From Collybiopsis luxurians FD-317 M1 (Eukaryota > Basidiomycota > Agaricomycetes > Agaricales > Omphalotaceae), in the NCBI GenBank assembly GCA_000827265.1, contig KN834770.1:719033-783032 (forward strand): a DNA stretch of 64,000 bases. The letters run 5' to 3'. Positions 57,139 to 64,000 of the stretch are shown one piece after another. The notes beneath the pieces are model-generated. The model was not told the DNA's origin and did no database searches. It saw only the letters and a program-made list of their open reading frames with translations. The position numbers and the translations under genes are program-made. How positions within the stretch are numbered: the stretch's first letter is position 1; the number at the start of each line of letters is the position of its first letter.

Positions 57139-57801
57139 TCTCCCTCCACTCCATCTCCATTTTTATCCTCATCACCCTACACGAGAGACCCGCTGGCGGG
57201 ATAGACGAAACAAGACGACATGCAACTCATGGACACCGATCACAGAGGACACCGCACCATTTTTGAAAGACAGTCACGTTTTGGTGTATCATGCATCTAG
57301 CATCTAGATACTCCTTTTTTTCTTCTAGCGTATACCTCTCTACATACCTACTAATCGTCGTTCCCTTGCTGCCGTTTTCCTTATTTTTTATGCTTACAAG
57401 ATACCATTCTTCATCGGCTCCCCTTACCTCTTCCCTCTCCCATTGCCGCTCTTTCCTGCTACCCCTTCCTTGCGCTGCTGTCGTTTGTGTTTTTTGTTCT
57501 ATTGTCGTCGTCTTTGCAATCTCCCCCCTCCCGCTCTCTCTCAGGTGCTCGTTCCCTCACATCACCAGTTATCTCTCCCTCGCGCCCTCCATTTCTATTC
57601 CTTTACTCGATCCTTAGGCTCTCCTTGGTACCGAAAAGAGGGATTACAGTATGTAGACAAGAAGAAGAAGTCCAAGCAAACCAATGAAAAATTTTCCACT
57701 GATGTATCATAATACATTTAAATTATTTTCCACTACGCTACGATGGACGTTTAGCTGTAGTCGATACAAATTTTGGGATATTAGGAATTCAAAAAATCTA
57801 C
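57139..57801. other. Convergent 3' intergenic region, pyrimidine-rich
   Basis: This stretch lies between the B55 stop and the F-box stop on the other strand. It has a long C/T-rich section (57310-57610) that opens artificial frames. No gene is supported. Confidence 0.5.
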
Positions 57802-59394
57802 TCAAGATCTTTGTTCATTTCGTTCATTAAAATCAAGCACCTTGACGTGCTGCTCCAGCCATTGTACAGGCTCCATATTACCCTTCTCGACTTGATACCT
57901 TGACGATCTCATGGGCTTTAGCTGGAGATTAGCATCCCAGGAGGCGAACGTTTCCTTTGAACCCGAACTCGAACTCGGGTCGCTCTTCCACATCGACAGA
58001 CTGGCAGCTAGATGCCGCCTGGCCGAGTGCGAAAGGTAGACGGTCTCGATCTCAGGTCGAGAAGCAACCAGCTCGCAGAGCCAGAGTAGGTCCTTCGCGC
58101 GTATAGTGTGCAATGTGATAGTGGTCAAGTTGGGCCAGTGGGTGTATAGACTCGGAGCTGAGGAAGACGTAGAGGATTTTTCAGAGGGAAGTTTAACGGC
58201 TGGGCCTGGTTCTCTCGTCAGAATCTGCAAATCAATCTCTTTGGGTCTGGAGAGGAAAGAAGAGGAAGAGGGGTCGTTAAAGCGCGACCGGAGTTCGCCT
58301 GAACGAGACCTCAAGAGAGGTTTCCGTGTCGCCTCTGGTTCTGGGAAAAGAGGCTGCGGGGAGGTTTCGATGAGCTGGAGGTGTTTGACTGAGGGGAGGG
58401 ACAGGAAAAACGATGCACTATTCAGTGATATACCCGGTCGAGGTGGATGTTGAACGGCGATTTCGTGCAGGCGGAGTGTGTGCAAATTGGTGAGATGGGC
58501 AGGATCGGGTAAGGACGTGGATGCCTCGGGGAGGTAGATTCCGCGAATTTGGAAATGAGTGAGGTTAGGAGGGGACATGAGCGCTAAGACGCTGGTACCA
58601 GGAGCGTATGCCATACGGACGAAGCTCACTTTGAGTGAACGTAATGCAGGGAAGTAGATCTTTGGATGAGCATTAAGGTCAGCGGGACGGAGCATTGGGA
58701 GTATTTCGGTCATTGTCAACTCTTCCAGAGCAGGAGATTGTGCCGCAAGGTCGCGGAAGCTCTGTTCGTCCGGTAGGACATGATCTAATTCGAGTACCGT
58801 CAACCTCTGCAGAGGAAATTGAACAGGTACACCTCGGAGACTTTGGCGTCGGAGAAGGGGAGCCGACACGAAAGTGATCGGAAAGATATAATTCATTGAG
58901 GCAATCGTGCCTCTGTCTTCCCTGAACCGAAGCTGAAAGTCTCTGAGCTGCGGAGCTTCGATTTGAAGCAGTCGAAGAGGTCGAAAGACATCTTGGACGT
59001 GCTCATAAGTTTGATCTACGGTCAAATAGAACCTTTTTAAGCGCGAAGCGTGAGGAATAAGGGCGATCAGGACAAGCACAAGTTGCAACATTATGCTTGG
59101 ATTATTTATTAGAGAAATCTCCAGGATGAAGTCGAATAAACAGGATTTAGACCTTTCAAGCCATGTTATAGTCCAAGCTACCACATCCTGATAGCTGGAT
59201 TGGGCGAAAGGGACTCTAATGGCCGTCCATAATTCGGGAGTGTGATGGCAGATTGTCCGCCAACGTGAACTGACGCTGCAATAAGTGATCAAGCTGGGGC
59301 GAGCAAGGGGAGTAAGGGCGTTATCCAATTCAGTTCCAGTGAGAAAAATTTTAGCCAAAAGTTCGCTGGGCAGAGAATCCAAGGGAGATTGCAT
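57802..59394 (-). CDS. F-box domain protein, single exon
   Basis: This 530-residue uninterrupted protein starts directly with the F-box: SPLDSLPSELLAKIFLTGTE, then CSVSSRWRTICHHTPELWTA. The rest has leucine-rich segments spaced like irregular LRRs (LKRFYLTVDQTYEH, LQIEAPQLRDFQLRF, FPALRSLKVSFVRM, LTNLHTLRLHEIAV, WPNLTTITLHTIRA). It fits the large Agaricomycete F-box families and would recruit an unknown target to an SCF ubiquitin ligase. It is unrelated in detail to the F-box protein at 16572, which carries a longer N-terminal coiled region. A Ser-rich loop near 58180-58210 is likely disordered. Confidence 0.88.
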   Translation of the reverse strand: MQSPLDSLPSELLAKIFLTGTELDNALTPLARPSLITYCSVSSRWRTICHHTPELWTAIRVPFAQSSYQDVVAWTITWLERSKSCLFDFILEISLINNPSIMLQLVLVLIALIPHASRLKRFYLTVDQTYEHVQDVFRPLRLLQIEAPQLRDFQLRFREDRGTIASMNYIFPITFVSAPLLRRQSLRGVPVQFPLQRLTVLELDHVLPDEQSFRDLAAQSPALEELTMTEILPMLRPADLNAHPKIYFPALRSLKVSFVRMAYAPGTSVLALMSPPNLTHFQIRGIYLPEASTSLPDPAHLTNLHTLRLHEIAVQHPPRPGISLNSASFFLSLPSVKHLQLIETSPQPLFPEPEATRKPLLRSRSGELRSRFNDPSSSSFLSRPKEIDLQILTREPGPAVKLPSEKSSTSSSAPSLYTHWPNLTTITLHTIRAKDLLWLCELVASRPEIETVYLSHSARRHLAASLSMWKSDPSSSSGSKETFASWDANLQLKPMRSSRYQVEKGNMEPVQWLEQHVKVLDFNERNEQRS

Positions 59395-59889
59395 CCTGAG
59401 GCCTGAGGTTTGAGAGTTCGAATGCTACGCGTACGTACAGTATTGCCGCCGGTATTTATCACTGATGTGCTAGGGTTCAGGGTTTCTTATTGGAAACTAA
59501 ATAGAACACAGCATTCCAAGTTTTATCAGAGTATGGCTTGAGCATAGATAAAGATTCACTGTGTTACTCGTAGTTGTAGTTGAAGCCGAGCGCGTTCGGG
59601 TGACTATTGCTCAGTCGTTGCAAGCGTCAAAATTCTGCTTCCCAGTTGATTGGCGCCCACCCTCCAATCTTCGTATCTTTTCCTCTGCATTCGATGGTCC
59701 TTAACAAGCTCAACACTTCAAGTCGGTTCGGAGGCGACAAAATGATATGCCATATACACAACTTACAAACGGGCTATGCCTTCAACAATATACAACACAA
59801 AAAACACAGGACATACAGTTTAGTTCTTGCAGTAAAGAACAAATCAAAGGTCGAAAAAGTGCTGTTACGTCGCGTTTCGGAAGATCTAC
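59395..59889. other. Intergenic region between F-box gene and P450
   Basis: Both genes are on the minus strand, so this is the F-box promoter and the P450 3' end. No gene is supported. Confidence 0.45.
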
Positions 59890-62070
59890 CTACTCTTTCG
59901 TCGATGTCGCGGTCACAATCAAATCCTTTGCCAGAGGAGACCGAGGAACAATAGAGCATTGATAAGGTTTGGGATGACTGCAACGATAACTCAGAACTCA
60001 GGAAGGGCACAAATACAAAGAACAACCTTACCAGAAATAGCCATGAGTAAATTCTCCAGAAATGTTGATTTCATCCCCCTTTTCGTCTTTCGCCTTGCCC
60101 AGTGTGATAGTGGCCAAAACGGAAGCAATAGCAAGCCAAACAGTGTTTTCGGCCATATGACGACCAGCACATACTCTGAAAAGAAGACACAAGTTAGGAC
60201 CAATATGGCATGATGGTTATTCTACGAACCTTCGTCCAAATCCAAATGCGTAAATCTCGTGAATGTTTCTAAAAGGCCCTTTTTCTGACTCGAGGAAACG
60301 TTCCGGTATGAATTTGTCTGGTTCATAGTAGACATCTGGATCTCGATTCATAGCCCTGAATCGATTGGGAAACCATTCAGCGGGATATATAGAACACCAA
60401 CATACCAGACATTCGGAATGACTTCACAACCTGTACAAACATATTGAATAGAGGTAAAACTAGGATTTGAGAGAGAGATGTGAACCTTTGGGAATAAAAT
60501 AGCCGTGGTACATATCGTCTTCAATCGAGGTATGCGAGAGACCTGATAATCGGCTGAGCTTTCAACAGATTCCAGTCTAAGAAAAAAGCCTACTCAGAGG
60601 AAGAGGAGGGTGTAACCTCATAACTTCTTGATAGATAGCTTCAGCATATGGCAACGAACGACGGTCTTTGAATGTGGGTAATCGATCTCTGCCTACAATG
60701 CGATCCAGCTCTTCTTGTCCTTTCCTCTGCGCCTCTGGATTCAGACACATGCAGAGCAGAAACGAGCTGATAGAAGCCATGGTCTGCTACTACTTAGTGG
60801 AAATAGCTCCAAATTATGGAACTTCCTACCGTGTCTGCCGCAGCTAGTCGAGGGTAGCAAGTCAGCGAGGGAACCGAGACACATCCCATTGATGAAGCTC
60901 ACCAAGAAAACTTATGGTTCCCATTGACTTTATTGCCTCGATTTCTGCTGCGTTTTCTTGACAAGCCATTGCTAGCTCGGCAATTAAGGAAGTGCCCAAA
61001 CCATTTTTCTGAATACCAATAGGTAAGACAGTATAACAACCAGTAGAATGAAGAGGGTCAAGGTAACTTACAAAATTATTCACTGCCATTTCAAAAGGTA
61101 TATTATCCACTTCCTGCATGATGCTGCGAAATCTATCTGCTTTTTTGTGGAATCCACAGCCAGGGAACCAAGAGGGCATATAAACGAGCCATGGTAATCG
61201 GTCAAGTAAGGGGAAAGTTCCGCGTACAAGGGACTCTCCAAGAAGCTCGACCGCTTCAACAGATTTACTTGGAAGAGCATTCTCAGGACTAATATTGAGT
61301 CCGTACAGAGAAGAATAAATAAGCTGCTGAGACACGCTGGTGTAAAGCACATTAGGGATTCCTACACCTACACACATGATTTAAACATACGCTATCGTGT
61401 GCTTCATAAAATTTTCAGGTGTGGCGATCAGGTTATACAGACATTCGTGAACTTTGCTATATTGTGCCGGAAAGAAGCGAGGTATAGCGGCTTGACGAAA
61501 GTTCTGTTGAAAAAGTTTCCTGTTATACCGCCATTCAAGAGAATATCCCTGTAGTGTGTCTGCACTCAATTTAAGAAATTGAATGAAGCATAGATGCCCT
61601 TGCCATTAGTGAGAGAAGAGATGAGGTTCCGTATCTACATGATATGAAGTTCAAGATCTTTGAAAGAAAAACAGCATGGAGACCACTTACAAGTCCATAA
61701 TTGGTGTTACCGGCCGATCTGAATAGATGCGAGCTCGCCTTTCCAACAGGTCAATAGCAACATGGGAGTGGTTGAGAATTAAAATGTTCCTGTCATGAAT
61801 ATAGATCAGTTCACCTGCAAATTTAAATGACGTAACTACCTTAGTACCAGTGTCCACAGAATCTTATTAAATCAGGTTTCACTCACCAAATTCCTTCCCC
61901 CACTTTTGATACTGGACCCAAGGGTCAAAAGTTGATATGGTTCCAATAGTGTCATTTGGCCCTGGAGGATAAGGCAACACATGACGATGTGAACGGAAGA
62001 AACCAAAGGCTGCAATGGCGGCAACCAGTAAAACCAATAACGGAGACACAGGAATTTCATGGAGAGTCAT
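59890..62070 (-). CDS. Cytochrome P450 monooxygenase (Agaricomycete)
   Basis: This is a microsomal haem monooxygenase. The start MTLHEIPVSPLLVLLVAAIA gives an N-terminal membrane anchor followed by PYPPGPNDTIG, the proline-rich hinge. Exons carry the helix C region WRYNRKLFQQNFRQAAIPRF, the I-helix AAADT joined to MASISSFLLCM, the ExxR motif in YAEAIYQEVMRLHPPLPLS, and the haem loop YAFGFGRR joined across an intron at about 60207-60226 to VCAGRHMAENTVW, giving FxxGxRxCxG with the haem-ligand cysteine. The protein ends HPKPYQCSIVPRSPLAKDLI with TAG at 59890-59892. About a dozen introns are needed. All key motifs are intact. No biosynthetic partner genes lie beside it, and the substrate is unknown. 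Confidence 0.9.
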
Positions 62071-63363
62071 GGGCTTTTTATATGTTCGTGGGTTAGAAGT
62101 ATCAGTTGAGATGAAGATGAGAGTATGTGAAGATAGTACATTATTGTGGATTCATCATGTGGGTCAGAAGAAGTAGCAAAAAGAAGAGATGGAACCATGC
62201 CGGAACTATTACTTGGAGCAGCGCAGATCCGCGGACGTTAATAGCTGAGCCTTTGCGTCAAGAGGTGAGCTCGATCTGAATCGGCGACACGACATTTCAC
62301 ACGTGGAAAGATACCCCTGCCTAATTCGGATGCATGAGTGGCAAGCTTACAGTGGACTTTTATCGCACGTCTTATTTTTTCTTCGGTTCTTTGCTCTGAT
62401 TCATATGCATATGTAAATCTCTGAGATATCAGAGCTTTGAGAGCAAGCTCGATAGGGTTCCCAGGTCCAAGTTCATTGAAAGTGCTCATTGGGCGTCTAT
62501 GGCGTGGTACGAATTCGGAAGGAGGGGGGGGGTGGGTCTTTGCACGTGTGAAATGTCGTGTCGCCGATCTAAAATGCTGTGAAGAGAGTCCGGCATCCGG
62601 CTACACCATAAAAAATAAATTGATCGGCTTTTTCGGCTTTTCGGCTTGCCCACAAGCAACTTCGCCACCTGCCATGTATGACTTTCTCAGCAGCGACGAC
62701 TATGCTCCAGCCTGAGAGTCACTACTAGACCTTCGGAGACTTCATTGGGAGCACGGATAGCTTGGATAGAGGCAAAAATAGATAGCTATTTACTGTTACA
62801 CAATCTCGGAATGCCATATATTTATTCACTGTGCTTTCGAGAAATTTAGCTAGAATACACAACCAAAAATGTACCAAGTTTTCATTTATTAAACATTACG
62901 GTCCTTTCCAATAATTTCAGCTTGTCCTCCAATTTGAACCGCGGTGAAAAAGTACATGAACAGCGGAGGCGTAAAGTGTCGACTTGTCCGACTTTTCTGA
63001 ATTCCCTGTACTAATAGCATGCCGCTGATAAAAACCCTGCTTGCGGCAAAAACCATCTCGGCTTGTGACTTGCAGCTTGGGCCACTTTGTTATATTGAGC
63101 CGGCAAAATTTGGCAGGGACAAGCCTAGTCAAGTTCAGCAAGCAAAACTGAATGTTTTAGATGAGTGAGCGCCCAACATCTCCCGGATGAATTTCACTTG
63201 TTTGCAAGGTCTATTCTACTCCTTAATACAAGTTTGAACTGATGGCATATATTGCTTACTTACACAATTTTCCCAGCTGTTTTCCCACTTACTAAGTTGC
63301 TCTGTCACGCAGCGCATCTGTTGCGCAACACATTGGGAAATGTTTTGGGAAATGTTTGCAAGC
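62071..63363. other. Intergenic region upstream of the P450, with inverted repeats
   Basis: This region holds the P450 promoter, a 25-bp perfect inverted repeat pair and no supported gene. Open frames at 62437-62715 and 62917-63141 are short and featureless. Confidence 0.45.
62281..62567. repeat. Perfect 25-bp inverted repeat pair flanking about 240 bp
   Basis: The arm at 62281-62305 is the exact reverse complement of 62543-62567; its core reads CGACACGACATTTCACACG. The similarity continues imperfectly inward for about 15 bases. Both arms carry CACGTG. The structure may be a relic of a small inverted-repeat element or a cruciform-forming sequence. Confidence 0.8.
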
Positions 63364-63808
63364 TGTAACGATAGAGAAGACAGCACTCCCATGCGAAGAG
63401 AGTGAATGGGTGGAGCGCAGCGATGCCCCAAGCGGGACTGAGCCTGGTGTTGAATTATATGCTTACGCCCAACAGACGCTCATTCCTATACAAACATGGA
63501 CACAAGTACGTTACCGCATAAACACATATACCTACCCGAGTACTTTCCGACTTGCTCCGTTCACTTCCCACAGTATATATATATGTTGATACCCTTACCC
63601 TGTTGCCTCAGACACTTCGACTATCTCGTTCAGGCTCTGAGGCAAGTACCTACATTTATCCTACGTTTACCTTTACTTACAGTACAATAGTCTCTGCCGT
63701 TTATTACAGGTAATACAGACGCTTCGACTATCTCGTTCAGGCTCTGAGTCTCTGCCGTTTATTACAGATCCCCTGAGCCAACTTGAACGACCGAATACTT
63801 ATTCAACA
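63364..63808 (+). mobile_element. Candidate 5' LTR of a retrotransposon
   Basis: A 445-bp segment starts TGTAACG and ends ATTCAACA (TGT...ACA), and contains a TATATATATATG stretch near 63574. It is followed by GGTTATTGGGCCCCGAAACC, a position where a primer-binding site is expected, and a short open frame 59 bases further. A 33-bp direct repeat (one mismatch) lies inside. The second LTR and all coding parts would be outside the window, so boundaries are inferred from one copy only. Confidence 0.4.
63609..63767. repeat. Interleaved direct repeats inside the candidate LTR
   Basis: A 33-bp unit at 63609-63641 recurs at 63716-63748 with one mismatch; its core is CTTCGACTATCTCGTTCAGG. A 20-bp unit, GTCTCTGCCGTTTATTACAG, occurs at 63690-63709 and again at 63748-63767. 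The copies follow each other in changed order, as after unequal recombination or slippage. Confidence 0.85.
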
Positions 63809-63867
63809 GGTTATTGGGCCCCGAAACCCACTGTTGCTGTGCTGTCTCACTCTAGAAACCTTTTGCC

Positions 63868-64000
63868 ATGTCTCAAGTTGAAGATTCTGCTTCGCAGCGT
63901 GCACCGTCTCCTGCACCTAGTAATGGGAGCAGCCGTATCCATCTTGCAACCGTTCGCCCTGTCGCAACCTTCTATTAGCGCTGCTCGTATAGCCGCTACC
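63868..64000 (+). other. Short open frame after candidate LTR, possible gag start or relic
   Basis: MSQVEDSASQRAPSPAPSNG starts at 63868, but the frame stops after 36 codons (TAG near 63976). If this is a retrotransposon gag region it is either degenerate or spliced or shifted. It could equally be unrelated sequence. Confidence 0.2.

Noticed and set aside
57291..57617. 108-codon open frame after PP2A B55
   Set aside because: It is a C/T-rich 3' untranslated stretch giving Ser/Leu/Pro-rich artificial translation.
35656..62070. Secondary-metabolite cluster (P450, aldo/keto reductase, acyltransferase)
   Set aside because: The enzymes are far apart, separated by housekeeping genes, and no polyketide, peptide or terpene core enzyme is present; the acyltransferase is a sterol enzyme.
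1..64000. CRISPR array or prokaryotic operon structure
   Set aside because: No regularly spaced repeats; the genes have spliceosomal introns and fungal families throughout.

Overview
This window reads as a chromosomal segment from a filamentous basidiomycete, most likely a mushroom-forming Agaricomycete. Genes are dense and split by many short GT-AG introns of about 48-70 bases. The protein types are typical of that group: F-box/LRR-like proteins, a basidiomycete-style UDP-glycosyltransferase, a DNMT1-type cytosine methyltransferase with BAH domains, a Zn2Cys6 regulator, a P450 and a small cysteine-rich secreted protein. The species cannot be named from the sequence alone.

Layout. 1-10.2 kb: a truncated UDP-glycosyltransferase (-) diverges from an ERG4-type sterol C-24(28) reductase (+), followed by a membrane-anchored aspartic protease (+) and the ubiquitin shuttle Dsk2 (-). 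10.8-16.1 kb: a divergent protein-kinase-like gene with a probable frameshift in a poly-G run, a decayed ankyrin-repeat fragment, and a doubtful small gene. 16.5-26 kb: an F-box gene, EMC5 (-) back to back with a ZW10/Dsl1 tethering subunit (+), the ubiquinone side-chain synthase COQ1 (+) and a Zn2Cys6 transcription factor (-). 27.6-34.7 kb: an endonuclease III-like DNA glycosylase (+), a RED/IK-like spliceosomal protein (-) and a DNMT1-like DNA methyltransferase (-). 35.6-42 kb: a sterol O-acyltransferase (+), a secreted cysteine-rich protein (+) and an FBXO9/Pof7-type F-box protein (-). 42-47.2 kb is 5 kb in which I find no convincing gene. 47.2-57.1 kb: a four-fold C2HC zinc-finger-like protein, an aldo/keto reductase, a DNAJB12-type ER J-protein and the PP2A B55 subunit, all (+). 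57.8-62.1 kb: a second F-box gene and a P450, both (-). The right end carries a 25-bp perfect inverted repeat pair and what looks like the 5' LTR of a retrotransposon cut by the window edge.

Functional themes. Most genes are housekeeping and not one pathway. Three touch sterol or isoprenoid metabolism (ERG4, sterol acyltransferase, COQ1). Several serve ER function and protein turnover (EMC5, ZW10/Dsl1, DNAJB12-like, Dsk2, FBXO9-like). The most suggestive neighbourhood is the DNA methyltransferase, with a bifunctional HhH-GPD glycosylase one gene away. Other notable points are three GC-AG introns inferred from reading frame and conserved residues, six acidic tryptophan motifs in the ZW10/Dsl1 protein, and an unassigned zinc-finger-repeat protein. 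No biosynthetic cluster, CRISPR array or tRNA gene was found. Gene models were spliced by eye, so exon edges are best-fit inferences.
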